From an uncultured Bacteroidota bacterium (lineage in GTDB: Bacteria > Bacteroidota > Bacteroidia > Chitinophagales > Chitinophagaceae), in NCBI GenBank assembly GCA_903905065.1, contig CAIVEW010000092.1:46606-110605 (forward strand): DNA of 64,000 bases, given 5' to 3'. Both the position numbers and the translations under genes were made by a program. The notes under the pieces were generated by a model, which had not been told where the DNA came from, searched no databases, and saw only the letters and a list, made by a program, of their open reading frames with translations. Shown here piece after piece: positions 7,733-15,928 of the stretch. Position 1 is the first letter of the stretch; the number at the start of each line of letters is the position of its first letter.

Positions 7733-8038
7733 ATGATTTTGACCACTGAACATATAAAACAAACTGTAGCCGAGTTTTTTAGAAAAAAGCCGGTTAAAAA
7801 AGTGTGGTTGTTTGGTTCGTATGCGCGTGGTGATGCTGACGAAAGTAGTGACGTAGATGTGTTGGTTGATATAGATCATACAATTCCGGTTGGTTGGGAT
7901 TATTTTTGCTGGAAAGATGAGCTTGCTCATTTGTTAAAAAAGAAAGTTGATGTTGTGAGCTACGGCTGGGAGAACAAAAAAATAAAACCTTTTATAGATA
8001 AGGATAAATATATTATTTATGAAAGACGCAATATCTGA
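7733..8038 (+). CDS. MNT-type minimal nucleotidyltransferase (antitoxin of a HEPN/MNT pair)
   Basis: 101-residue nucleotidyltransferase of the MNT class. The active-site pattern is intact: VWLFGSYARGDADESSDVDVL near residues 24-44 (GSxxRG plus the DxD pair), and a third acidic residue in KKVDVVSYG. MNT proteins pair with HEPN RNase toxins and silence them by adding AMP to a tyrosine. Its 3' end overlaps the next reading frame by 20 nt, the usual arrangement for such pairs, but that toxin frame is truncated. It lies 28 bp after nuoG and is read with the nuo operon. ATG at 7733 was preferred to an in-frame TTG at 7724. Confidence 0.88.
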   Translation: MILTTEHIKQTVAEFFRKKPVKKVWLFGSYARGDADESSDVDVLVDIDHTIPVGWDYFCWKDELAHLLKKKVDVVSYGWENKKIKPFIDKDKYIIYERRNI

Positions 8039-8168
8039 TGGAGCTCGAGTGGAACACATTATTGAATGTATAGCTGAAATTGAGAGAGCATTAGAAGGGG
8101 CGAATTATGAAACGTTTATCAGCGATCACGTTTTGCGTATAGCTGTTGTAACAATAAAACTTGATTAA
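8019..8168 (+). pseudogene. Truncated HEPN (DUF86-like) toxin remnant
   Basis: A 49-codon frame (MKDAISDGARVEHIIECIAE at its start) reads like the N-terminal third to half of DUF86/HEPN toxins: same opening, helix 1 and the 'YETFISDHVLRIAVV' helix 2. It stops after TIKLD. Family members are roughly 110-120 aa, and their RNase motif (R-x4-6-H) is in the missing C-terminal part. Only 41 bp separate this stop from nuoH, so the rest has been deleted. It overlaps the MNT gene by 20 nt. The toxin activity must be lost. Confidence 0.82.
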
Positions 8169-8209
8169 ACGATAAATTTTTAACTAACTAAAACTACTTT
8201 TGCGCCACT

Positions 8210-9289
8210 ATGCTGTTACTTCAGATTGATACAGCGCTGATTATAGAAAAAGTCATCCTCATCTCGGTAATATTGATGGGGTCGTTGGGCATTGCTATGT
8301 ATGCCACTTGGGGTGAGCGTAAAGTGGCTGCTGTAATGCAGGATCGTATTGGTCCGAACCGCGCGGGCCCGTTCGGGCTGCTTCAGCCATTGGCAGACGG
8401 TTTAAAGTTGTTTTTTAAAGAGGAGATCATACCAGACCGTTCCACAAGATTTATTTTCATTCTAGGTCCGTGCCTGGCTATGCTTACCGCATTGATGACC
8501 AGTGCTATAGTGCCGTGGGGTCCTGATTACGTAACCGATAGCGGCCGTGTCATTTCCTTCCAGGTAGCGGATATAAGTATCGGTATACTGTTTGTTTTTG
8601 GTGTGGTTAGCCTTGGTGTGTATGGTGTTATGCTGGGTGGCTGGGCGTCAAATAATAAGTTCTCACTGCTTAGCAGCATCCGTGCTGCCTCCCAGGCGAT
8701 CTCTTACGAGCTGGCAATGGGTATCAGTCTCATCGCGCTGCTCATGCTCACGGGTTCACTTAGCCTTCGTGAAATAGTGACGCAGCAGCATGGTTTCTGG
8801 AATGACGGCTACTTTTCATGGAACTTTTTTAAACAACCAGTAGGTTTCGTGATTTTCCTTACCTGCGCTTTCGCAGAACTGAACAGAGCTCCTTTCGACC
8901 TTCCGGAATGTGAAAGTGAATTGAACATGGGTTATCACCAGGAGTATTCTTCTATGAAACTTGGTTTTTACCTGTTTGCGGAATACATCAATATGTTTGT
9001 AAGCTCCGCGATCATTGTTACGCTGTTCTTTGGCGGGTACAACTTCCCCTTCATGGACCAGGTGCAACATGCTACTCTGGCGCACCCTATCCTGTTTACC
9101 ATCATTTGTATATTAGCACTGTTGACCAAGGTTGTGCTTATGATCCTGTTTTTTATGTTTGTCAGGTGGACGCTTCCACGCTTCCGCTACGACCAGCTTA
9201 TGAAATTGGGTTGGCGCTCATTGATACCGATAGCGTTGGTAAATATGCTGGTAACTGGGGTGTTGATATTGTGGGTGTTTAAGAAATGA
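8210..9289 (+). CDS. nuoH: NADH-quinone oxidoreductase subunit H
   Basis: Membrane subunit (359 aa, about eight transmembrane helices) that forms the quinone chamber entrance and contacts NuoB/D. Family signatures: GERKVAAVMQDRIGPNRAGP near residues 35-54 and the acidic loop ELNRAPFDLPECESELNMGY, then HQEYSSMKLGFYLFAEY. Length is slightly above 330 aa forms. ATG at 8210. A lone -7-like element TACTTTTG at 8195-8202, 7 nt before the ATG, could give an internal start, but no -33 element is present. It follows the HEPN remnant by 41 bp. Confidence 0.98.
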   Translation: MLLLQIDTALIIEKVILISVILMGSLGIAMYATWGERKVAAVMQDRIGPNRAGPFGLLQPLADGLKLFFKEEIIPDRSTRFIFILGPCLAMLTALMTSAIVPWGPDYVTDSGRVISFQVADISIGILFVFGVVSLGVYGVMLGGWASNNKFSLLSSIRAASQAISYELAMGISLIALLMLTGSLSLREIVTQQHGFWNDGYFSWNFFKQPVGFVIFLTCAFAELNRAPFDLPECESELNMGYHQEYSSMKLGFYLFAEYINMFVSSAIIVTLFFGGYNFPFMDQVQHATLAHPILFTIICILALLTKVVLMILFFMFVRWTLPRFRYDQLMKLGWRSLIPIALVNMLVTGVLILWVFKK

Positions 9290-9316
9290 TTATAGAGGTT
9301 TTGGAAAAAGAGAATA

Positions 9317-9826
9317 ATGCAGAAACTAACTAACAGAGCAGTGCAGATAGATCGCAGCCCGATGACTTTCGGGGAGCGCATCTACCTGCCTTCGCTGGCC
9401 AAGGGCCTCGGGATTACGCTCGGGCACATATTTAAGAAAAAGGCGACAACCAGCTATCCGGAGGAGAAGCGTCCGTTTAGCCCTGTGTTCCGTGGCCTGC
9501 ATATATTGAACCGTGATGAGAACGGAGCAGAGCGTTGCACCGCCTGTGGGCTGTGTGCACTGGCCTGCCCGGCCGAAGCGATAACCATGGAAGCGGCAGA
9601 GCGCAAACCTGGTGAAGAGCATCTGTACCGTGAAGAGAAATATGCGGCAAAATATGAGATCAATATGCTGCGTTGCATTTTCTGCGGATATTGCGAAGAA
9701 GCCTGCCCTAAGGACGCAATATATCTTACAGAGACGATAATGCCCTCGAACTATACGCGCGCCAGTTTCATTTATAAAAAAGACGACCTGCTCATTCCGG
9801 ACACTAAAAAACAGGGGAGCAAATAA
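9317..9826 (+). CDS. nuoI: NADH-quinone oxidoreductase subunit I
   Basis: Ferredoxin-like subunit (169 aa) with two [4Fe-4S] clusters, N6a and N6b. Both CxxCxxCxxxCP motifs are visible: CTACGLCALACPAEAI near residues 75-90 and CIFCGYCEEACPKDAI near 119-134. An amphipathic N-terminal helix (LPSLAKGLGITLGHIF) would lie on the membrane. ATG at 9317; nuoJ follows after 2 bp, implying translational coupling. Confidence 0.98.
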   Translation: MQKLTNRAVQIDRSPMTFGERIYLPSLAKGLGITLGHIFKKKATTSYPEEKRPFSPVFRGLHILNRDENGAERCTACGLCALACPAEAITMEAAERKPGEEHLYREEKYAAKYEINMLRCIFCGYCEEACPKDAIYLTETIMPSNYTRASFIYKKDDLLIPDTKKQGSK

Positions 9827-9828
9827 GT

Positions 9829-10374
9829 ATGGACATATACGATATATTATTTTGGATTCTGTCTGCTTTGGCCGTTGGCTGTGCGCTGGGTGTTATCCTT
9901 AGCCGCAACCCGGTTAATAGCGTAATGTTCCTCATCGTTACTTTTTTCGCAATATCGGGCCACTATGTATTGATGAATGCACAGTTCCTGGCAATAGTGA
10001 ATATTATAGTTTATGCCGGCGCCATAATGGTACTGTTCCTTTTTGTGATCATGCTCATGAACCTCAACGCCGATGTGGAACCGCAAAAAGGCCAAATGGT
10101 GCAACTGGCCGGCGTTATTTCGGGTGGCGTTCTGTTTCTCGTGATATTGGCGTCCATAAAAACAGCTAAAACAGAATACATGGATAAGGCTTCGACTGAT
10201 ATTGGACTAATTACCAATCTCGGCAAAGTGTTGTTCACAAAATATGTGTTGCCTTTTGAGATAAGCAGTGTACTCTTTCTTAGTGCAATGATAGGAGCAG
10301 TAGTTATAGGTAAGAAGGAAGACGCAAAGCCGCCCTCTAAAGCTGACGAAGCGGAAATGAAACAATTTTTATAA
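9829..10374 (+). CDS. nuoJ: NADH-quinone oxidoreductase subunit J
   Basis: Membrane-arm subunit (181 aa, five hydrophobic helices) that carries the conserved helix 3 with the pi-bulge: the YAGAIMVLFLFVIMLMNL segment near residues 60-77 is diagnostic. The cytoplasmic tail is charged (KKEDAKPPSKADEAEMK). ATG at 9829 lies 2 bp after the nuoI stop. Confidence 0.97.
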   Translation: MDIYDILFWILSALAVGCALGVILSRNPVNSVMFLIVTFFAISGHYVLMNAQFLAIVNIIVYAGAIMVLFLFVIMLMNLNADVEPQKGQMVQLAGVISGGVLFLVILASIKTAKTEYMDKASTDIGLITNLGKVLFTKYVLPFEISSVLFLSAMIGAVVIGKKEDAKPPSKADEAEMKQFL

Positions 10375-10423
10375 ACTAAAGACCAAATTTATTGCACCTT
10401 AGTTTATGCGGTAATACTGGGAT

Positions 10424-10457
10424 TTTTACTTTTAATTTTACTTTTTTATTTTTTAAG
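10424..10457 (+). repeat. A/T-rich reiterated leader before nuoK
   Basis: TTTTTACTTTTAATTTTACT continued by TTTTTATTTTTTAAG leads into the nuoK ATG. Same 7-8 nt periodicity as before nuoB, nuoF, nuoG, nuoM and nuoN. Confidence 0.7.
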
Positions 10458-10763
10458 ATGCCGGTAAATTCAACACATTATTTGTTCTTAAGCCTCCTGT
10501 TATTCTCTATCGGGATAATGGGTGCACTGATGCGCCGCAATGCCATCATCATATTTATGTGCATAGAACTTATGCTCAATGCCGTGAATTTACTGTTAGT
10601 GGCTTTCTCAAAGATCTATGGCGATGCCGATGCACAACTATTTGTTTTTTTTATAATGGTGGTAGCTGCTGCTGAGGTAGCGGTTGGACTGGCGATAATA
10701 GTGATGATGTACCGCAAAGTACATTCGGTAGACATTAATATATTGAACAGGCTGAAACACTAA
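10458..10763 (+). CDS. nuoK: NADH-quinone oxidoreductase subunit K
   Basis: Smallest antiporter-like membrane subunit (101 aa, three helices). The family core is visible: GIMGALMRRNAIIIFMCIELMLNAVNL, with the key glutamate of helix 2 in CIELMLNAVN and a second glutamate in the AAEVAVGLAI helix 3. ATG at 10458 gives the usual length of about 100 aa; a longer in-frame extension to 10392 would translate the A/T-rich leader and is rejected. Confidence 0.97.
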   Translation: MPVNSTHYLFLSLLLFSIGIMGALMRRNAIIIFMCIELMLNAVNLLLVAFSKIYGDADAQLFVFFIMVVAAAEVAVGLAIIVMMYRKVHSVDINILNRLKH

Positions 10764-10781
10764 AATAATTTTAAAATTAAA

Positions 10782-12680
10782 ATGGGGAATTTTTCTCAAC
10801 TCGTCTACTTAGTGCCATTGTTTCCGCTGATCGGGTTTTTGATCAACGGTTTGTTTTGGAAAAGGATGCCTAAAAACCTTGGTGGTGTTATTGGCACGCT
10901 TGCAATACTCTGCTCGTTCGTAGTTTCACTCGGCATTTTCTTTGAAGTAAAGGATCCTGCTTTTCACGGGCCAGTGATTGTTCGGTTATTTGACTTCATA
11001 CAGTCTGGTAAACTTTACATTCCCTTTTCGTTCCAGGTCGATGCACTTTCGGCCTTGTTCCTGCTTATTATTACCGGGGTAGGGTTCCTCATACATGTTT
11101 ATTCCACGTCTTATATGCATCACGATGAGGGAATGGTAAAATACTTTGCTTATCTCAATCTCTTCGTTTTCTCCATGCTTTTACTGGTGCTTGGTGCAAA
11201 CTATCTTATCATGTTTATAGGCTGGGAAGGCGTCGGTTTGTGCTCGTACCTGCTTATAGGTTTCTGGTTTAAAAACCGGGATTATACCAATGCCGCGAAA
11301 AAAGCATTTGTAATGAACCGCATCGGAGACCTTGGCTTCCTTGTGGGCATGTTACTGATATTGTTCAATTTCGGCACTCTTTCGTACCAGGAATTCTTCG
11401 GACAGGTGCACAGCGGGCAGGCAATAGTTACTACCAGCACATACAACTGGATAGCCTTGTGCCTGTTTATTGGCGCTACCGGCAAAAGCGCCCAGATCCC
11501 TTTATATACCTGGTTGCCCGATGCCATGGCTGGTCCCACCCCTGTGTCAGCACTGATACACGCGGCCACTATGGTTACGGCTGGCATTTATATGATAGCG
11601 CGTAGCGGAGCATTATACAGCCTCACACCAATGATCCTGCACGTAGTGGCTATCATTGGCCTGGCCACAGCTATCCTGGCAGCGACCATTGCCATAAAAC
11701 AATACGATATCAAAAAAGTGCTTGCCTATTCCACTGTCAGCCAGCTTGGCTTTATGTTCCTTGCATTAGGCGTAGGTGCATATACTACTGCTGTGTTCCA
11801 TGTCATGACACATGCGTTCTTCAAGGCGTTGTTGTTCCTTGGTTCAGGTAGTGTTATACATGCGATGGGTGGCGAACAGGATATTCGAAAGATGGGCGGG
11901 CTAGGTAAACACATGCGCATTACGCAGGCTACTTTTCTTATAGGCTGCCTGGCTATATCCGGTATCCCCGGTTTTTCCGGCTTCTTTTCGAAAGATGCCA
12001 TACTGACCGATGCTTGCGCCCATGACCCGATATTGTACTATCTGGGCATCGCGGCCGCAATGATGACGGCATTTTACATGTTTCGTTTGTACTTTCTAAC
12101 ATTCAATGGCAGTTTCCGTGGCACTGAAGACCAGCGGCATCACTTGCATGAGAGCCCTTACGCAATGACCATACCGCTGATGATACTTGCCGTTCTTTCC
12201 ATTATCGGTGGGTATGTAGGTATTCCCGAAATACTCGGCGGCCATAATCTTATTGATTCGTACCTCGCCAGTGTAGTTACTAATTTCGGCGAGCACCATC
12301 TCGCTGAATCTACAGAATGGATGTTGATGTCCGTATCGGTAGTTGCTGCTGTAATAATGATCCTATTAGCTTATTCCGTAAACCGGAAACCTAATTTTGT
12401 CGAAAACAAAGGTTTTGCGAAGCTACTCGAAAACAAATGGTACGTGGATGAGATCTATGACGCGATAATTGTGAGGCCAATAGAAGCGCTCTCTAACTTG
12501 CTCGATAAATTTGCCGAGAAAAAAGGAATCGATGGAGTTGTAAATGGCGTTGGCAAAACAGTAAAGTGGGGTGGCGACCGTTTGAGGTTACTACAAAGCG
12601 GGCAGGTAGGTTTTTACATTTTTATTATGGTGCTCGGCATAGTGGTGTTGTTTACACTTAGCTTTTTTTGGATAAAGTAA
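10782..12680 (+). CDS. nuoL: NADH-quinone oxidoreductase subunit L
   Basis: Largest antiporter-like proton-pumping subunit at the distal end of the membrane arm (632 aa, about 16 helices). Signatures: the FIGWEGVGLCSYLLIGFW helix near residues 147-164 with the essential glutamate, then TGKSAQIPLYTWLPDAM near 232-248 with the lysine, GPTPVSALIHAATMVTAG, and the STVSQLGFMFLALG helix. The C-terminal lateral helix region is present. ATG at 10782. A C-rich hairpin repeat follows the stop. Confidence 0.98.
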   Translation: MGNFSQLVYLVPLFPLIGFLINGLFWKRMPKNLGGVIGTLAILCSFVVSLGIFFEVKDPAFHGPVIVRLFDFIQSGKLYIPFSFQVDALSALFLLIITGVGFLIHVYSTSYMHHDEGMVKYFAYLNLFVFSMLLLVLGANYLIMFIGWEGVGLCSYLLIGFWFKNRDYTNAAKKAFVMNRIGDLGFLVGMLLILFNFGTLSYQEFFGQVHSGQAIVTTSTYNWIALCLFIGATGKSAQIPLYTWLPDAMAGPTPVSALIHAATMVTAGIYMIARSGALYSLTPMILHVVAIIGLATAILAATIAIKQYDIKKVLAYSTVSQLGFMFLALGVGAYTTAVFHVMTHAFFKALLFLGSGSVIHAMGGEQDIRKMGGLGKHMRITQATFLIGCLAISGIPGFSGFFSKDAILTDACAHDPILYYLGIAAAMMTAFYMFRLYFLTFNGSFRGTEDQRHHLHESPYAMTIPLMILAVLSIIGGYVGIPEILGGHNLIDSYLASVVTNFGEHHLAESTEWMLMSVSVVAAVIMILLAYSVNRKPNFVENKGFAKLLENKWYVDEIYDAIIVRPIEALSNLLDKFAEKKGIDGVVNGVGKTVKWGGDRLRLLQSGQVGFYIFIMVLGIVVLFTLSFFWIK

Positions 12681-12681
12681 A

Positions 12682-12703
12682 ACCCCCTGCCCCTAAAGGA
12701 GAG
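12682..12703 (+). repeat. C-rich hairpin repeat after nuoL
   Basis: ACCCCCTGCCCCTAAAGGAG starts 2 nt after the nuoL stop and keeps the CCCCTAAAGG core of the element seen after nuoA, nuoB, nuoD and the SRPBCC gene. Confidence 0.65.
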
Positions 12704-12777
12704 TACAGGGTCAAGGAAATTGAGCGGTGAGTTATTAATTGAAATGGTATTTATTAAAAATGAAGGAAGCCCGCTTT

Positions 12778-12816
12778 GGGATTTTGATTTTTAAATTTTG
12801 ATTTTTAAATTTTAAA
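12778..12816 (+). repeat. ATTTTGATTTTTAA reiterated leader before nuoM
   Basis: A near-perfect duplication of GATTTTTAAATTTT (units at about 12784 and 12800) runs into the nuoM ATG. It is the clearest tandem example of the leader type seen before six nuo genes. Confidence 0.8.
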
Positions 12817-14259
12817 ATGGTTTTACTATTACTTATACTCATTCCACTGATCACAGGCATCCTGTCCTTCGCAGTAAAGGGCGATGGGGCAAAGGCGCTT
12901 GCATTAATAAGCTCGATACTCACACTTGGGGTATCTGCCTATGTAAGCGGGGCTAATTATACTGCGCCGATTACTTACAATCACGACTGGATACCGATCC
13001 TGGGCACCCAGCTTAGTTTTGTTGCAGACGGGATGAGCAGTATGCTGTGCCTGCTTACCGGCATTGTGGTGATGGTGGTGATGATATCCAGCGTAAATAA
13101 GAATGTAGAGAGCCCGGGCGCATTTTATGGTTTCCTCCTTTTATCACAAGCAGGGCTTATGGGTGTGTTCCTTGCTTATGATGCGCTTGTTTTTTATGTA
13201 TTCTGGGAGCTGGCGCTTATTCCAGTTTACTTCCTGTGTTCCCGTTGGGGGGGTGAAAAGCGTATCCAGGTCACGTTCAAGTTTTTCATTTACACTTTCG
13301 TTGGTAGTCTTATGATGTTGGCCGGGCTTATCTACCTGTCTATGCAGACACAAGGTCTCAGCAGTTATTCCTGGCCGGATATAGTTCGTGCAGGGGCTTC
13401 GTTGCCTCCAGCTACACAGCAATGGCTGTTTTGGCTCATCTTCATAGCATTCGCTATTAAAATGCCCATTTTTCCGTTCCATACCTGGCAGCCGGACACT
13501 TATGAACAATCACCTACCCCGGTAACTATTATACTAAGTGCGTTGATGGTAAAAATGGGATTGTACGCAGTGCTTCGCTGGTTGTTGCCGGTGCTGCCGT
13601 CGGGCGTCGCATATTGGTCTGATACGGTTATTATCCTTTCCGTCATAGGTATCATCTACGCTTCCTGCATTGCTATTGTGCAGACAGACATGAAGCGCCT
13701 GGTGGCGTATTCGTCTATAGCACATATGGGGCTGATGTGCGCAGTTGCCTTTTCCCACAGCAATATTGGCATGCATGGTGTCATGGTACAAATGTTCAAT
13801 CATGGCATTACTATTACCGGCATGTGGCTTATCATCAGTATGGTGGAAAACCGCTGGGGTACCCGCGATATGACGAAACTTGGCGGCATGGCTACTTCAG
13901 CGCCTAACATGGCCATAGCATTTGTGATCATCTCCCTTGCCAGTATTGCATTGCCACTTACTAATGGTTTTATCGGTGAGTTTATGTTGTTCAACGGCTT
14001 GTTCTCAGGTACAGAATCAAATCATGTGACAATGACTGTTATCGCCGGCCTGGGAATAATATTAGGAGCGGTGTATACGCTGAACATGATCCAGAAGACC
14101 GCTTATGGCAGTACTGTAAAAATGACAATTGCTAAAGATCTGAGTATGAATGAATATTTGGGTTTGGCCATCATTGTCATCCTAATCATTTTCCTGGGTG
14201 TTTATCCGAAACCACTTTTGGATCTTACATCTGGAATTGCCGGGATGATCGTGAAATAA
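12817..14259 (+). CDS. nuoM: NADH-quinone oxidoreductase subunit M
   Basis: Antiporter-like proton-pumping subunit (480 aa, about 14 helices). Signatures: the VFYVFWELALIPVYFL helix near residues 125-140 with the essential glutamate, KMPIFPFHTWQPDTYEQSPT near 219-238 with the conserved lysine, and YSSIAHMGLMCAVAF near 293. Length is typical. ATG at 12817. Confidence 0.98.
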   Translation: MVLLLLILIPLITGILSFAVKGDGAKALALISSILTLGVSAYVSGANYTAPITYNHDWIPILGTQLSFVADGMSSMLCLLTGIVVMVVMISSVNKNVESPGAFYGFLLLSQAGLMGVFLAYDALVFYVFWELALIPVYFLCSRWGGEKRIQVTFKFFIYTFVGSLMMLAGLIYLSMQTQGLSSYSWPDIVRAGASLPPATQQWLFWLIFIAFAIKMPIFPFHTWQPDTYEQSPTPVTIILSALMVKMGLYAVLRWLLPVLPSGVAYWSDTVIILSVIGIIYASCIAIVQTDMKRLVAYSSIAHMGLMCAVAFSHSNIGMHGVMVQMFNHGITITGMWLIISMVENRWGTRDMTKLGGMATSAPNMAIAFVIISLASIALPLTNGFIGEFMLFNGLFSGTESNHVTMTVIAGLGIILGAVYTLNMIQKTAYGSTVKMTIAKDLSMNEYLGLAIIVILIIFLGVYPKPLLDLTSGIAGMIVK

Positions 14260-14294
14260 TTTTTGAATAATAAAAATGGGTGTTCGGGTCGGGG

Positions 14295-14330
14295 TTTTGA
14301 ATTTTTACTTTTGAATTTTGAATTTGTAAC
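14295..14330 (+). repeat. TTTTGAATTTTTACTTTTGA reiterated leader before nuoN
   Basis: Four imperfect units of TTTTGAA/TTTTTACT occupy the last 36 bases before the nuoN ATG. Same class as the leaders before nuoB, F, G, K and M. Confidence 0.75.
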
Positions 14331-15713
14331 ATGAAGGCAATTATTGCTACAACTGTTTTTGGTATCATCATGATGTTTGCCGGTATTGTGGTAAACAATA
14401 AGAAAAGTGTGGCCTCTATCGCTGCTCTGCTCTTTATTGCATTGCTCGGTGTAAACATATGGGACCTCCTGACTACATCCGCCAATGCACCCCAGTTATT
14501 GTATGGCAATATGCTCCGGGTGGAGCACTATTCATTATGGTTTAACACCCTGATGACCGGATGCTCTGTGCTTTATGTTTTATTGATGGGTAAAGAGATT
14601 CAAAAGGTAGGATCACACGTTGCTGAATATTTTGCGCTTATCTTCTTTATACTTTGCGGGCTATACATCCTGTCTACTTACAATAATCTGCTCATGCTGT
14701 TTATCGGCATTGAGATACTCTCTATTCCGCAGTATATACTTGCGGGTAGCGATAAGCGCAACCTGAAGAGCAGTGAGGCGTCGCTCAAATACTTCCTGAT
14801 GGGTGCTTTCTCTACAGGTATCCTTTTGATGGGTATTGCCTTGCTTTACGGTGCAGCCCGTACTTTTAATATCATGGATATGGTGGGTATTTTGCACAGC
14901 GATGCGCTTAATCCACTGGCGCTCGCCGGCATCATGTTCATCATGATAGCGCTTTCCTTCAAGGTATCTGCTGCACCTATGCACATGTGGACACCCGATG
15001 TGTATGATGGTGCGCCAACGCCGTTCACGGCATACATGGCCACTGTTGTTAAGGCATCTGCGTTCTTTGCATTCCTTCGCCTGTTCCAGGTTTCTTTCAA
15101 CAGCCTCAGCGAACACTGGACCATCATTCTGGCTATTATTACGGCGGCTACGTTACTTGTTGGTAATGTGACTGCCGTCTTCCAGCAGAGCGTGAAGCGC
15201 ATGCTTGCCTATTCGTCTATTGCACAGGCCGGTTTTATGCTTTTTGCTGTGCTGGCCGTAAACCAGTTTGCATGGCAGGGTATCATTATCTATGCAGTTG
15301 CATATAGTGTAGCTACCATCGGTATTTTCTCTGTGCTGGTAAAGCTGAAAGACTATACTTACGACGGCTTTAATGGCCTTGCAAAGAAGGAGCCGTTACT
15401 AGCTTTTACGGCGTCGATATTCTTGTTCTCACTTGCTGGTATTCCGCTTACCGGTGGATTTATGGCCAAGTATTATGTATTACTGGCGGTAGTGCAGCAG
15501 GGTCATTTGCTGTGGCTGGTGATTTTCGCACTACTCATGGCTGCCATCAGTGTCTACTACTATTTCCGTGTCATCATTGCTATGTATTTCAAAACGGGCA
15601 CACCGGAATTCAACTCACCGATAACAATGGGTGATAAGGTAATGCTGATGGTTACCTGTATCCTTGTTTTCCTGTTAGGTATTTTCCCGCAGATCTTCCT
15701 TTATCACGTTTAG
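14331..15713 (+). CDS. nuoN: NADH-quinone oxidoreductase subunit N
   Basis: Third antiporter-like subunit (460 aa, about 14 helices), adjacent to NuoK/J. Visible: the LLMLFIGIEILSIPQYILAG helix with its glutamate, KYFLMGAFSTGILLMG, the discontinuous helix region SFKVSAAPMHMWTPDVYDGA with the conserved lysine and Trp-Pro-Asp, and MLAYSSIAQAGFMLFAV. ATG at 14331. Last gene of the 14-subunit complex I operon; a double-hairpin array follows. Confidence 0.98.
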   Translation: MKAIIATTVFGIIMMFAGIVVNNKKSVASIAALLFIALLGVNIWDLLTTSANAPQLLYGNMLRVEHYSLWFNTLMTGCSVLYVLLMGKEIQKVGSHVAEYFALIFFILCGLYILSTYNNLLMLFIGIEILSIPQYILAGSDKRNLKSSEASLKYFLMGAFSTGILLMGIALLYGAARTFNIMDMVGILHSDALNPLALAGIMFIMIALSFKVSAAPMHMWTPDVYDGAPTPFTAYMATVVKASAFFAFLRLFQVSFNSLSEHWTIILAIITAATLLVGNVTAVFQQSVKRMLAYSSIAQAGFMLFAVLAVNQFAWQGIIIYAVAYSVATIGIFSVLVKLKDYTYDGFNGLAKKEPLLAFTASIFLFSLAGIPLTGGFMAKYYVLLAVVQQGHLLWLVIFALLMAAISVYYYFRVIIAMYFKTGTPEFNSPITMGDKVMLMVTCILVFLLGIFPQIFLYHV

Positions 15714-15758
15714 TGAAAGAGATTCATGTAAAAGGCATTCGATAATTACATTTTTGAC

Positions 15759-15908
15759 AATTAGGTCACTCGGCTGACCTAATTAATACAAATTGCGTCA
15801 CTTGCCCGACCTAATTTATAATTTTTGTCTGTTTTTTGTTAATTAAGTCACTTAACTGACCTAATTAATACAAATTAGGTCACTTGACCGACCTAATTTA
15901 TAATTTTT
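15759..15908. repeat. Tandem array of four AATTAGGTCA hairpins (two 82-bp units)
   Basis: Two copies of an 82-bp unit start at 15759 and 15841. Each unit holds two hairpins joined by AATACAAA-type linkers and ends in TATAATTTTT. Hairpin 1 (15759-15784) has perfect 10-bp arms AATTAGGTCA/TGACCTAATT; hairpin 4 (15872-15899) has perfect arms AAATTAGGTC/GACCTAATTT; hairpins 2 and 3 carry one or two mismatches. The array fills the gap between convergent nuoN and purN and may act as a bidirectional terminator, but its duplication is not needed for that. Confidence 0.85.
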
Positions 15909-15928
15909 AGACTAACGGGGTGCAAACA

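Noticed and set aside
8195..8202. Independent promoter for nuoH
   Set aside because: TACTTTTG fits the -7 consensus, but there is no -33 element at 17-23 bp; kept only as a remark in the nuoH entry.
10392..10457. Upstream extension of nuoK
   Set aside because: It would add a translated A/T-rich leader; the 101-residue form from 10458 has the normal NuoK length.
15759..15908. CRISPR-like array
   Set aside because: Repeats are hairpins in tandem with constant short linkers, without variable spacers of fixed size and without cas genes.
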